A stretch of DNA of 64,000 nucleotides from positions 2,418,001 to 2,482,000 of the forward strand of contig NZ_AP025470.1 of NCBI RefSeq assembly GCF_024347375.1. Direction: 5' to 3'. This document shows, one piece after another, positions 39,401-48,014 of this stretch; position 1 is the first letter of the stretch, and each line of letters starts with the position of its first letter. Below the pieces are notes generated by a model that worked only from the letters and a program-made list of their open reading frames with translations, was not told the origin of the DNA and searched no databases. A program made the position numbers and the translations under genes. Source of the stretch: Vibrio coralliirubri. GTDB lineage: Bacteria > Pseudomonadota > Gammaproteobacteria > Enterobacterales > Vibrionaceae.

Positions 39401-39418
39401 ACCAATACGCGGATTGGT
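39401..39418. promoter_or_regulatory. Palindrome in the ybiB-tetR intergenic region
   Basis: ACCAAT-ACGCGG-ATTGGT, perfect 6-bp arms, 74 bp before the tetR ATG. A plausible self-operator for the TetR protein, but this is inference. Confidence 0.4.
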
Positions 39419-39491
39419 GTTCTAAAAGTAAACTTACTGGTGTAAAATTAGCGTATACAATACTAACCGCGACATATTGAGTAGTATCCCG

Positions 39492-40100
39492 ATGACTGTA
39501 AAAAAAACGCTGAGCCAAAGAAAACGTGAATCGATCGTTGCCGCTGCTATCGCAGAGTTTACTGAGCATGGCTACAAGGCCACCAGCATGGATAAAATAT
39601 CGAGTCGCGCAGAAGTATCAAAGCGCACCGTATACAATCACTTTGCCAGCAAAGAGCTGCTTTTAGATGAGATTCTAGACAGTATTTGGAGCAAAACTCT
39701 GGCCGCGACGCATTTCCCTTATCAAGCAGAACTGCCACTTGAAGAACAACTTTCGTCGATAGCTAACCAAGAACTTGAGTTACTTGAGTCTGAAGGCTTC
39801 ATCGACCTGTCACGTGTACTGTTCTCTGAGTATTTCCATAACGCCGAACTGGCGCATCAAGCGATGGAAAAATATTCCCAAGCAGAAAGTGGACTTACAA
39901 CCTGGATTAAAGCCGCATTGGCAGACGGTCGTTTAATCGGTCTTGACCCACAATTCGCCTCCACGCAGTTCATTGGTCTGCTTAAGTCTTTTGCGTTTTG
40001 GCCGCAAATCATAGGTCATGTGCCTTCACCGGATGCTGCGCACAAACAAGTGATCATTACTTCAAGTGTCGAGATGTTCCTTAAGCAATATCGGGCGTGA
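39492..40100 (+). CDS. TetR/AcrR-family transcriptional regulator
   Basis: 202 residues from ATG 39492. The N-terminal helix-turn-helix is clear: RESIVAAAIAEFTEHGYKATSMDKISSRAEVSKRTVYNHFASKELLL. The C-terminal ligand domain (TetR_C type, LIGLLKSFAFWPQIIGH) is unassigned. It is divergent from ybiB with a 197-bp gap holding a palindrome; ppiB follows on the same strand after 122 bp. Confidence 0.94.
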   Translation: MTVKKTLSQRKRESIVAAAIAEFTEHGYKATSMDKISSRAEVSKRTVYNHFASKELLLDEILDSIWSKTLAATHFPYQAELPLEEQLSSIANQELELLESEGFIDLSRVLFSEYFHNAELAHQAMEKYSQAESGLTTWIKAALADGRLIGLDPQFASTQFIGLLKSFAFWPQIIGHVPSPDAAHKQVIITSSVEMFLKQYRA

Positions 40101-40222
40101 TTTTGGTGGTTGACGAGAATTCAACCACAATGAAACCATCACTGGTATCCGCTGTTATTTTCCCTATACTGCAACCCACTTTCGTCATTACGACTCAGTA
40201 AACTTCAACTTTAGGTAGCCCT

Positions 40223-40717
40223 ATGATTACTTTCACCACCAACTTTGGCGATATCGAGATTGAACTGAACCTTGAAAAAGCGCCAGTAACGTCGAAAAAC
40301 TTCCTTAAATACTGCCAAGACGGTTTCTACGAAGGCACGACATTTCACCGTGTTATTGAAGGTTTCATGATTCAAGGTGGTGGTCACACTATCGACATGA
40401 CAGAAAAACCAACTCGTGCACCGATCGTCAACGAAGCAAACCGTGGCTTGAAGAATGTGATTGGTTCTGTGGCAATGGCTCGTACTGATGCACCACATTC
40501 TGCAACGGCGCAGTTCTTCATCAACCTTGATGACAACGACTTCCTCGATCACACCTCAACAACCAATGCTGGCTGGGGTTACGCGGTATTCGGTAAGGTT
40601 TCAGCGGGTATGGATGTCGTAAACAAAATCGCTGTAGCACCAACAACCATTCGTTGGGGACACGAAGATGTGCCTTGCGAAGATATTGTGATTACTAAAG
40701 TCACCATCAACGAGTAA
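40223..40717 (+). CDS. ppiB: Peptidyl-prolyl cis-trans isomerase B (cyclophilin)
   Basis: 164 residues without signal peptide, so cytoplasmic. Cyclophilin motifs: [69 protein letters not shown]. It catalyses proline isomerisation during folding. Confidence 0.98.
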   Translation: MITFTTNFGDIEIELNLEKAPVTSKNFLKYCQDGFYEGTTFHRVIEGFMIQGGGHTIDMTEKPTRAPIVNEANRGLKNVIGSVAMARTDAPHSATAQFFINLDDNDFLDHTSTTNAGWGYAVFGKVSAGMDVVNKIAVAPTTIRWGHEDVPCEDIVITKVTINE

Positions 40718-40737
40718 TTCACGACGAAAACGCAACG

Positions 40738-40765
40738 AAATGGTGAGAATTTTTCTCACCATTTT
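40738..40765 (+). terminator. Terminator after ppiB
   Basis: Stem AAATGGTGAGA / TCTCACCATTT with a 5-base loop, followed by TCTT. Confidence 0.7.
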
Positions 40766-40923
40766 CTTATTGTCGATGTTATCAACTGTACTCATTTCTG
40801 TACGGTATATTTACAGGATTAACCATTCCCTTACTATTAATCAGTATAAATGACGTGTTATGCTCCTGATCCGCAAGCTCCCATTGCTCTGTGGTCAACC
40901 TTACATTGGACGTAACTCTCTAC

Positions 40924-42066
40924 ATGACTCGACACTCTTTTTTGACAACAGCCCTCTTCTCTTCTGTTGCCAGTTTCTCTAGTTCCGCATTCGAAGTTGA
41001 TACACGAGAATCAAAAGAACCAGAACTCGATGACCAATTTCGTGTTATCGCGATCCCCTTTTATGACCCGAGTGTAGATACCGGGATCTCTGTGGTGCCC
41101 ATCTATAACTTCTACGCCGATGGCGAAACCAAGAACGCTTCCACATTATCAGCGACACTGACTTACACACAGAACGACAGCTATTACATCAAAGGTAATG
41201 CGGAGCTGTTGCTGAAAGGTGACTCAATAAGATTTAGCGGTGAAATGGGGTTCTCTAGCACCAACATAACCTTGGTAGACCTTGTTGATACCAACCATCA
41301 AGAGTACGCGTTCGATGGCGATTTCTACTTCAAAGTGTATGACAATATCTATCTAGGTATGGGGTTAGACTTTTCCACGGCTCGCTATTTAGCCGACACA
41401 CCCCGTGACAAACTGTTGTTGAAGTTGACAGGGTTTAGCGAAGAATATGAAGCCGATACTGGGGCTAAACTTTCATTCTTGTGGGATGAGCGAGAGCATT
41501 ACTATTATCCATACCATGGCTTTTTGTTCGAACTCACGTATGAGAACCACGGGACTTGGCTAGGCAATGATGAAGATGCGACCTACTCTTCACTGTTTTC
41601 CGACTACCGTTTTTTCTACAGTTTGACCCATAACGATAACCACATTATCGCCAGCCGATGGGTAACTCGCTACTTATTAGATGCTGAAAATGCCCCAAGC
41701 AGTGCGTACAGCACTTACGGGCGACAAGGGCGAAACGTTCAACGAGGCTTTGTCGCCGGGGATCATATAGCCTCTCATATGACCAATCTAGAAATGGAGT
41801 ATCGCTACTCGATTTCTGGCTCATCGATCAATTTCCTAAACAACGTGTCTGTGGTCGGGTTAACCGGTGTCGGCAAAGTATTTGGCGAGAGACTCAACCC
41901 GAAAGACCCATACCATAGCTTTGATGATGGTGACCTTTTATCAATGGTTGGATTTGGTTTGCGTTATCGCCTAATGCGTCAAGAGCGCATCAATGTTCGC
42001 ATGGACTTCACCTACAACAGTGAAGATGAAGTGTTGGCGTATTTTAGCTTGGGCGAAAATATTTAG
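40924..42066 (+). CDS. BamA/TamA-type (D15 surface antigen) outer-membrane beta-barrel protein
   Basis: 380 residues from ATG 40924 (MTRHSFLTTALFSSVASFSSSAFE, a Sec signal peptide). The rest is beta-strand rich, with alternating aromatic strands, a LWDEREHYYYPYHGFLFELTYENHG segment and a C-terminal barrel strand ending in YFSLGENI. It has no POTRA domains, so it is a short Omp85-type barrel of unknown substrate. It stands alone and its terminator was hit by an IS. Confidence 0.78.
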   Translation: MTRHSFLTTALFSSVASFSSSAFEVDTRESKEPELDDQFRVIAIPFYDPSVDTGISVVPIYNFYADGETKNASTLSATLTYTQNDSYYIKGNAELLLKGDSIRFSGEMGFSSTNITLVDLVDTNHQEYAFDGDFYFKVYDNIYLGMGLDFSTARYLADTPRDKLLLKLTGFSEEYEADTGAKLSFLWDEREHYYYPYHGFLFELTYENHGTWLGNDEDATYSSLFSDYRFFYSLTHNDNHIIASRWVTRYLLDAENAPSSAYSTYGRQGRNVQRGFVAGDHIASHMTNLEMEYRYSISGSSINFLNNVSVVGLTGVGKVFGERLNPKDPYHSFDDGDLLSMVGFGLRYRLMRQERINVRMDFTYNSEDEVLAYFSLGENI

Positions 42067-42136
42067 CTCTCACCAACGACTATCACATCAAGCCTGTCGC
42101 GATCCTGAAGTGACCCCGTAAAGTTGGACATTTCTG

Positions 42137-42922
42137 TTAAGCGGCTTTCAAGGCCTGAGTTCGATATTCTATCGGAGTCAGGCCTTTTAGTTTCACTTTT
42201 ATACGTTTGGTATTGTAGTACTCGATGTATTCTTTAATCTGCTCTATCAGAGCATCTGCATCTTCAAAGCTTTGGTTGTGATACATCTCGGTTTTGAGTA
42301 AAGCAAAAAAGTTTTCAGCAACAGCATTATCCAAGCAGTTACCTTTTCTCGACATGCTTTGCGTTAACCCACTCTCCGCTACCTTTTTCTGATACTGTCG
42401 ATGGCGATATTGCCAACCTTGATCGCTATGTATAATTGGCTTTGAGTTGGGTTTAAGCGTTGATATAGCTTCCGTCAGCATATCTGTGACAAGCGGCAAG
42501 CAGGCATTTTTGGCCACTCTATAAGCAACCACCTCCTGAGTAAACAAGTCGACAACGGGAGATAAGTATACTTTCTGCTCTTTGACTTTGAACTCCGTGA
42601 CATCAGTTACCCACTTTTCATCGGGTTGAGTCGCACTAAAATCTCTTTCAAGAACGTTGGGAGCAGCTTTTCCTGACTCTCCTCGGTATGAACGATACTT
42701 TTTAATCCTGACCGTCGATTTAAGGTTGAGCTGAGCCATAAGCCTTTGAACCGTTTTGTGATTAAGCACGAACCCCTGATTCTTTAGTTCCAAGTGAATA
42801 CGGCGGTAGCCGTATCGCCCCTTATGTTCATGATAAATTGACTTTATCAACCGCAGCTCACGTTCGTAGCTATTTTGGCGCTTGCTCGTTTGAGCCTGAT
42901 AATAAAAGACACTTTTTGCCAA
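42137..42922 (-). CDS. IS150-type transposase OrfB, copy 2
   Basis: 261 residues from a TTG, identical to copy 1, with the complete DDE triad. Probably made as an OrfAB frameshift product. Confidence 0.93.
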   Translation of the reverse strand: MAKSVFYYQAQTSKRQNSYERELRLIKSIYHEHKGRYGYRRIHLELKNQGFVLNHKTVQRLMAQLNLKSTVRIKKYRSYRGESGKAAPNVLERDFSATQPDEKWVTDVTEFKVKEQKVYLSPVVDLFTQEVVAYRVAKNACLPLVTDMLTEAISTLKPNSKPIIHSDQGWQYRHRQYQKKVAESGLTQSMSRKGNCLDNAVAENFFALLKTEMYHNQSFEDADALIEQIKEYIEYYNTKRIKVKLKGLTPIEYRTQALKAA

Positions 42923-42975
42923 CTGTAGAGTGTGCAGTAAGTGCTTTAATGGGTACTTGCCTTTAAGAGTTAGAG

Positions 42976-43485
42976 CTATGACCGCTTTTTCTTTGTTCGA
43001 CGGTTTTTTTTCTGCTCCAACTCTTCCAACTTTTTTAGAACGGCATTCTCGGTTCGTAAGTAGACCAACTCCTCTTTTAGCTCCTCAAGTGTCATTTCAT
43101 TATCAGGCTTAGTGGTACGTTGAGGTTGCTGTTTCATTGAGGGTCTTCCTTTCTGGCGCATTTCGAGCCCCTTGATACCGAGCTCATTAAATCGTTTAAG
43201 CCAGACAGAGAGTATTCCAGGGGATGAGAGGTTTAATACAGCGCTAGTGTGCGTGAGAGACCATTCATTCGTCCACATTAAATTCAATGCTTTTCGTTTT
43301 GTTTGAGCAGTCGCGGCATGATTAGTTGGTAAAAATGAATCAGTACCATGGATGGCAAAGACTTGAGCCCAATACCGTATCTGCCTTGAAGAAATTGAAT
43401 ATTGTTTTGCTAAGTAGAGAGATGACGTGCCATCTAAGTATTGCTTAGCAATGATACATTTTAGCTCTCGGCTATATTTGGACAT
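42976..43485 (-). CDS. IS150-type transposase OrfA, copy 2
   Basis: 169 residues, identical to the copy 1 product. The frame is open upstream beyond the IS end, but the family start at ATG 43485 (MSKYSREL) is used. The same A AAA AAC slippery site lies at 43009-43003. Confidence 0.92.
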   Translation of the reverse strand: MSKYSRELKCIIAKQYLDGTSSLYLAKQYSISSRQIRYWAQVFAIHGTDSFLPTNHAATAQTKRKALNLMWTNEWSLTHTSAVLNLSSPGILSVWLKRFNELGIKGLEMRQKGRPSMKQQPQRTTKPDNEMTLEELKEELVYLRTENAVLKKLEELEQKKNRRTKKKRS

Positions 43486-43568
43486 AAAAAGACCCCCAAT
43501 AATTGGTGTCCAACTATTGGGGGTCAGTTCATTCGCACAGGCTTTTGTTTTTAAGGGCATTTCAAAAA

Positions 43569-44006
43569 CTACCAACGAGAACGATAAGTACGGTGACACC
43601 CTTTGCAGGCCTTATTCGCAGAATTTAACCCTTGCTCTGCACTCGACAAGTCTTGTTCAACACTCGCCTGATACAGCTCTGCAAAGCCTTGGTTCATCTG
43701 TAACATCAGTTGGTTAAATTTCTCAGGCTTGCTCCAAATCTCCTTCTTGGCCTTACCTCCTGTGTCAGCTTCAGAAAAACTCGCGTTCAAGACATCACCA
43801 TGTTCCACCAACATTTCACTTAACTCGCCTACCTTCAGCCAATCCACGTCACTGTTATTCAATTCTGAATCGACTTGTTTACTGACCTCTTCAATAGAGC
43901 TAAAAGCTTGTTGACGATTATTTACAACATCCGCTGCGGCTGCAGAGATCATAGGTAGAGCAATCGTTGGTAGTGCGATGATTAAAGCGATAGTGAATTT
44001 TTTCAT
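43569..44006 (-). CDS. Cytochrome c' -type periplasmic protein
   Basis: 145 residues with a Sec signal peptide (about 1-25, ending SAAAA) and a C-terminal haem-binding CKGCH followed by RTYRSRW. The helical body with EIWSKPEKFNQLMLQMNQG matches cytochrome c' (cytochrome_C_2). Such proteins bind NO or act in electron transfer. It is divergent from a cytochrome b561 gene and a MarR gene, with a long perfect inverted repeat between them. Confidence 0.9.
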   Translation of the reverse strand: MKKFTIALIIALPTIALPMISAAAADVVNNRQQAFSSIEEVSKQVDSELNNSDVDWLKVGELSEMLVEHGDVLNASFSEADTGGKAKKEIWSKPEKFNQLMLQMNQGFAELYQASVEQDLSSAEQGLNSANKACKGCHRTYRSRW

Positions 44007-44023
44007 AGTGTCATTCCTAGTGA

Positions 44024-44054
44024 TTAATTGATTGAGTGGTTAATTGATTGAGTG
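44024..44054. repeat. Tandem 15-bp repeat in the cytochrome c' leader
   Basis: TTAATTGATTGAGTG occurs twice with a 16-bp period (44024-44038 and 44040-44054), immediately upstream of the cytochrome c' ribosome binding site region. Confidence 0.85.
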
Positions 44055-44131
44055 ATTTCTTCGTTAATTACTGATTGGTTTCTTAGTGAATTACGGCTTG
44101 ATAATTCAACCGTAATCGAAGAGATGCATTT

Positions 44132-44177
44132 AATTTACACAACAATAGTTGCACACGCAACTATTGTTGTGTAAATT
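44132..44177. promoter_or_regulatory. Perfect 21-bp inverted repeat, probable MarR operator
   Basis: Two 21-base arms (44132-44152 and 44157-44177) are perfectly complementary around a 4-base centre ACAC. The core ATAGTTGC-N4-GCAACTAT has the form of MarR/OhrR-family operators. It lies between the divergent cytochrome c' and cytochrome b561-marR units and starts 126 bp and ends 38 bp from their start codons. Confidence 0.8.
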
Positions 44178-44214
44178 GTTCCTATCAGGCAAATTTACGA
44201 ACAGGAAAAGCATT

Positions 44215-44859
44215 ATGAAAATCTGGGATCTACCAACTCGACTTTATCACTGGCTTCAAGCCGCACTCTTTATTGGTCTTGCTGCATCAGGATTTAACGG
44301 ACAAGGCCCCCATGTTTATTTAGGCCTAGCACTGTTCAGTCTGATTTTATGGCGCTTGGTTTGGGGAATCGTCGGCAGTGATACCAGTCGTTTTTCTCAA
44401 TTCATTAGCTCCCCGAAATCGGCTTGGAATTACTTGCGTGGAAAGGCTCGCCCAAAACCGGGACATAATCCGTTGGGTGCCTGGATGGTGATAGGAATGA
44501 TCACGACTCTGTTTATCCAATGTACGACGGGGCTTGTTATTGCTGGTTTCTTTGATGCGATTCCAGGTTCGGAATTCGTGATTACTGATGCAATATTCGA
44601 TGTGTTATGCACAGTACATGGCATTGCCGCTCGCATGTTAGTGGTCTTTGTCGTACTGCACTTGGTGGCCATTATCATCTACAAACTGCGTTCAAAACCG
44701 CTGGTTCTTGCCATGATCACAGGCAAACAAAACCATTCAGCGTCAACGGATTATTTCAGAAATAGCAGTCAATTGGCTTTTTCATCAAATAGGAAAGCGT
44801 TGTTGGTGCTAATTGCATCGGTATTAGTTACGATGACAATAGTTGTAATATCACAGTAA
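44215..44859 (+). CDS. Cytochrome b561-family membrane protein
   Basis: 214 residues from ATG 44215 (MKIWDLPTRLYHWLQA) after ACAGGAAAAGC; an upstream ATG at 44149 lies inside the inverted repeat and is rejected. Di-haem cytochrome b561 pattern: His in LYHWLQ, a second in TVHGIAARMLVVFVVLHLVAI, and four membrane helices. It probably passes electrons from quinol to the cytochrome c'. The marR gene follows after 16 bp. Confidence 0.9.
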   Translation: MKIWDLPTRLYHWLQAALFIGLAASGFNGQGPHVYLGLALFSLILWRLVWGIVGSDTSRFSQFISSPKSAWNYLRGKARPKPGHNPLGAWMVIGMITTLFIQCTTGLVIAGFFDAIPGSEFVITDAIFDVLCTVHGIAARMLVVFVVLHLVAIIIYKLRSKPLVLAMITGKQNHSASTDYFRNSSQLAFSSNRKALLVLIASVLVTMTIVVISQ

Positions 44860-44875
44860 AATTAGGTAGCGATAG

Positions 44876-45304
44876 ATGCCAGAAGAGTTTGATAGACAAA
44901 AAAGCTTTGGTTGGATGATCAATGTGATCGCCAATAAGTCGACCAAAGATTTCGACACGGAATTGAAAGAACATGGCTTAAGCATTGCTCTATGGCCAAC
45001 CATGATGTGTCTTTGGGAAGAAGAAGGTGTGACTCAGCGTGATATTGCTGCGAAATCCAAAGTCGAGAATTCAACAACGACACGCACATTAGACAAGTTA
45101 GAAAAGCTTGAACTGGTCGAACGCAGAGCCGATCCAAACAGTCGCCGTTCTTTCCGAATTTACTTAACGGAAAAAGGCAAAGCACTTGAAGAACAACTCG
45201 TTCCTATCCCAGTTCGTTTAAACAAAGAGTTGATGAACGAGTTAGATGCTGAAGAGCAACAACAAATGCTCAAGCTACTTCAGAAAATAGTCGCGGCAAT
45301 CTGA
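44876..45304 (+). CDS. MarR-family transcriptional regulator
   Basis: 142 residues with the MarR winged helix: LWEEEGVTQRDIAAKSKVENSTTTRTLDKLEKLELVERRADPNSRRSFRIYLTEKG. The gene is in an operon with the cytochrome b561 gene and probably binds the inverted repeat at 44132-44177 to control both divergent units. Ligand unknown; no conserved N-terminal redox Cys of the OhrR type was noted (a single Cys in PTMMCLWEE). Confidence 0.93.
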   Translation: MPEEFDRQKSFGWMINVIANKSTKDFDTELKEHGLSIALWPTMMCLWEEEGVTQRDIAAKSKVENSTTTRTLDKLEKLELVERRADPNSRRSFRIYLTEKGKALEEQLVPIPVRLNKELMNELDAEEQQQMLKLLQKIVAAI

Positions 45305-45380
45305 TCTTACCGCGTTCACTGCTTACCAAGCTTAGTGCTTAGAAATTATTACACTCTGAACGTGTATTGAAAAACAACCC

Positions 45381-45411
45381 ACACTCGGCCTTGCGCCGAG
45401 TGTTTTATTTT
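45381..45411. terminator. Bidirectional terminator between marR and the EamA gene
   Basis: 9-bp stem ACACTCGGC / GCCGAGTGT, 5-base loop, then TTTATTTT; it overlaps the stop of the EamA gene at 45405. Confidence 0.85.
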
Positions 45412-46271
45412 CGTCTCGACCATTTGATATAGCAAAACAGTGAAGCAATGATCACCGCCCCACCGAGCAGCTTCTGCATCTCTACACTTTCACCAAGCAC
45501 ACTCACACTTAACAGCAGCGTCCACACAGGCTCAAGAATCATGATCAATGCCGCCACTTCCATGTTCACGGAGTGCTGACCGACCGTTTGCAACAAGTAA
45601 CGAATAGACGTTGCGATCACCGCAGACACAATAAACCAGAAGACTAAGGTTTTGGTGATTTCGAACTCCGGCTGAGCAGTCATAGAAGCAAAGGCTAAAC
45701 CACTCACACCCACCACAAACAGTTGCACACAGATTGATGCGATAGGTTTGATATTGGTAATCACACGCTTGTTCATCACAAAGTGAACGGACAACAACAT
45801 CGATGCTAGTAAGAAGTAAATCTGACTCTGCTCAACATGCCAGCCGTTGCCCAGAGTCAGCAATAGCATGCCGATAATCGCGATAGGGAAAGACATCCAA
45901 AACGCACGATTAGGCTTAACTCGAAACAAAATCCAAGACACAAACGGTGCAATGATCATGGCTAAGCTCATGATGAATGCCCCTTCCGACAAGCTTTCCG
46001 TCACTGAAACCGCAAACACCCATACCTGCAATGAGGCAGACAACAACACACCCACGCCGCAAAGAGACAGAATCTGCTTAAGCGAAAGCTTACGAATATG
46101 GTGAATACAAAATGGCAGAAGAATAAGACTCGCGACGAGGAATCGCACACCAATGAACACTGGCCCAGGCATTTCTAATACCACCAGCTTAGATGCAATC
46201 CATCCCACCCCAGCTAGCAGGGTGGCAAATAGAAGGTAAAGCTCTCCGCGCATCGCTTTCACGTTCATCAT
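45405..46271 (-). CDS. EamA/DMT-family permease
   Basis: 288 residues from ATG 46271. An in-frame TTG at 46313 exists but lies inside the terminator of the upstream nemA gene, so it is not the start. Ten hydrophobic segments in two EamA repeats, ending KWSRRK. Exporter of amino acids or other metabolites; substrate unknown. Confidence 0.85.
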   Translation of the reverse strand: MMNVKAMRGELYLLFATLLAGVGWIASKLVVLEMPGPVFIGVRFLVASLILLPFCIHHIRKLSLKQILSLCGVGVLLSASLQVWVFAVSVTESLSEGAFIMSLAMIIAPFVSWILFRVKPNRAFWMSFPIAIIGMLLLTLGNGWHVEQSQIYFLLASMLLSVHFVMNKRVITNIKPIASICVQLFVVGVSGLAFASMTAQPEFEITKTLVFWFIVSAVIATSIRYLLQTVGQHSVNMEVAALIMILEPVWTLLLSVSVLGESVEMQKLLGGAVIIASLFCYIKWSRRK

Positions 46272-46289
46272 TTTACTTAGTCCAATAAC

Positions 46290-46324
46290 AAAAAAAGCAA
46301 CCCGACTCTGCAAGGTTGCTTTTT
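46290..46324 (-). terminator. Terminator after nemA
   Basis: Stem AAAAGCAACC / GGTTGCTTTT with an 11-base loop and a run of seven T on the minus strand. Confidence 0.88.
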
Positions 46325-46381
46325 ATAAACATTCAACAGGATCAAGATACTATCTCAATACTCTGCTTCAGGCAGCTGTTT

Positions 46382-47479
46382 TTAGCCTGCGTATTCAGGG
46401 TAATCCGTTAAACCTTTTTCAGCACCACCGAACAATGTGTTTGGATCGTGCGCCGCAAGTGGGTAACCATTTTGAATACGAGCTGGTAAATCTGGGTTCG
46501 CAACGAATGGACGGCCAAAGCCAACCATGTCAGTTACGCCTTCAGCAACAGCTTTTTCGCCACGCTCGCTATCGTATTTACCCGCATAAATAAGGACACC
46601 ATCATAAGCTTCACGAACTGCCGCTTTAAATGCTTTTGGCGTTTCAGGTGCATCGTCCCAATCAACTTCTGCAATGTGCAAGTAAACAATTTTGTATAGG
46701 TTAAGTAGTGCTGCCGCCGCTGTGTAAGTCTCTACTGGCGTAGCGTCAACCGTACCATTCAACGATGTGAATGGAGCAAGGCGTACACCAACACGGTCAG
46801 CACCAATCGCTTCAACCATAGCCTCAACCACTTCACCTAGGAAACGTAAACGGTTTTCAATTGAACCACCGTATTCGTCAGTGCGGTTGTTTGCTTCAGA
46901 ATCGATAAATTGGTTGATTAAGTAACCATTCGCTGCGTGAAGTTCGATACCATCAAAGCCTGCTTCCACCGCATTCAAAGCCGCTTGACGATACTGTTCA
47001 ATCACCTCTTTGATGTCTTCTTTCGTCATCTCACGAGGTTCAACCACATCTACAAAGCCCGGTTCATCAGTGCCGTTATCGATGAATACTTTTACGTTTT
47101 CTGCTTTAAGTGCAGAAGACGAGATTGGCTGTTCACCGCCAATGTTGTCTGGGTGTGTTACACGGCCTACATGCCAAAGTTGAGCGAAGATAATGCCCTC
47201 TTTTTCATGTACGGCATCAGTCACTTTTTTCCAACCAGCGATCTGCTCGTCAGAATAGATACCTGGAGTCCAAGCATAGCCTTGACCCATAGGTGAAATT
47301 TGTGTGCCTTCCGCAATAATCAAACCTGCAGAAGCGCGTTGAGCGTAGTAAGCCGCCATCATGTCGTTTGCTGAATTACCAGGTTGCGTTGCACGAGAGC
47401 GCGTCATCGGTGGCATAACAATACGGTTTTTAAGCTCGATATTACCAAGTTGAATTGGTTGAAATAGTGCGTTTGTCAT
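46382..47479 (-). CDS. nemA: Old yellow enzyme-type alkene reductase, NemA-like
   Basis: 365 residues. FMN-dependent OYE motifs: RIVMPPMTRSRA, QLWHVGRVTHPDN, ELHAANGYLINQFID and VGFGRPFVANPDLP. These enzymes reduce N-ethylmaleimide, glycidol esters, nitrate esters and other electrophiles with NADPH. gloA lies 14 bp upstream in the same direction, an arrangement also seen in E. coli (nemA-gloA) under NemR; no nemR is seen here. Confidence 0.93.
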   Translation of the reverse strand: MTNALFQPIQLGNIELKNRIVMPPMTRSRATQPGNSANDMMAAYYAQRASAGLIIAEGTQISPMGQGYAWTPGIYSDEQIAGWKKVTDAVHEKEGIIFAQLWHVGRVTHPDNIGGEQPISSSALKAENVKVFIDNGTDEPGFVDVVEPREMTKEDIKEVIEQYRQAALNAVEAGFDGIELHAANGYLINQFIDSEANNRTDEYGGSIENRLRFLGEVVEAMVEAIGADRVGVRLAPFTSLNGTVDATPVETYTAAAALLNLYKIVYLHIAEVDWDDAPETPKAFKAAVREAYDGVLIYAGKYDSERGEKAVAEGVTDMVGFGRPFVANPDLPARIQNGYPLAAHDPNTLFGGAEKGLTDYPEYAG

Positions 47480-47493
47480 TGTTATATCCTCGA

Positions 47494-47871
47494 TTAACCT
47501 AGTTGAATCAGTTCGATTTGGTAGCCGTCTGGATCAGTAATAAAAGCGATATGAGTTGAACCGCCTTTCACTGGACCCGCTTCGCGAGTGACGTTGCCAC
47601 CTAGTGATTTGATCTTGTCACATGCTGCGTAAATATCTTCTACACCCAATGCCAGATGACCAAACGCGCTGCCCATCTCGTACTCGTTAGTATCCCAGTT
47701 GTACGTTAGCTCGATAGTCGTGCCGCCTTGCTCGTAGCCAACAAAAACCAATGTGTAGCGGTAGTCTTTGTTTTCATGACGTTCAAGTTCCTTCATTCCC
47801 AATACCTTGGTGTAGAACTCGATAGACTTGTCTAAATCAGTAACTCGGATCATTGTGTGTAGGAATTTCAT
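47494..47871 (-). CDS. gloA: Lactoylglutathione lyase (glyoxalase I)
   Basis: 125 residues: [50 protein letters not shown] and [21 protein letters not shown]. The metal ligands (His 5, Glu in IELTYNW, His in FGHLAL, Glu in QIELIQ) are present. It isomerises methylglyoxal-glutathione adduct. It heads the gloA-nemA operon, a methylglyoxal/electrophile defence unit. Confidence 0.96.
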   Translation of the reverse strand: MKFLHTMIRVTDLDKSIEFYTKVLGMKELERHENKDYRYTLVFVGYEQGGTTIELTYNWDTNEYEMGSAFGHLALGVEDIYAACDKIKSLGGNVTREAGPVKGGSTHIAFITDPDGYQIELIQLG

Positions 47872-48014
47872 ATTTCGCCCTTGATACTTTAATCTCAGCC
47901 TCGTCGTATGAAGTTAACTCATAGAATAAAGCTAAGTAGTGTTCGTTGAGGTTGACCTTGAGGCCACCTACTTCTCTGTTGCTAGGTATATTACTGAACA
48001 CACACAAATCAGTG

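Larger units (their letters stand above)
42106..43531 (-). mobile_element. IS3-family (IS150-type) insertion sequence, copy 2
   Basis: 1426 bp, the same length, ends and orientation as the element at 19382-20807, with identical encoded proteins. The flanks (TCC on the left, TTC on the right) do not give a clean 3-bp duplication, unlike copy 1. Confidence 0.95.
42090..43549 (+). terminator. Terminator of the Omp85-like gene, interrupted by IS copy 2
   Basis: The left arm AAGCCTGT (42090-42097) plus GCGA (42099-42102) and the right arm TCGC (43533-43536) plus ACAGGCTT (43537-43544) are complementary and are followed by TTGTTTTT. Without the IS they would form a 12-bp stem with one bulge. The IS lies in the loop. 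Confidence 0.75.

Noticed and set aside
19382..43531. Composite transposon carrying cargo
   Set aside because: The enclosed genes are core Vibrio genes in expected order, so transfer as a unit is not supported.
44149..44214. Upstream ATG 44149 for the cytochrome b561 protein
   Set aside because: It falls inside the perfect inverted repeat and adds non-family residues.
46272..46313. TTG start at 46313 for the EamA transporter
   Set aside because: It lies within the nemA terminator hairpin; ATG 46271 is downstream and fits the family.
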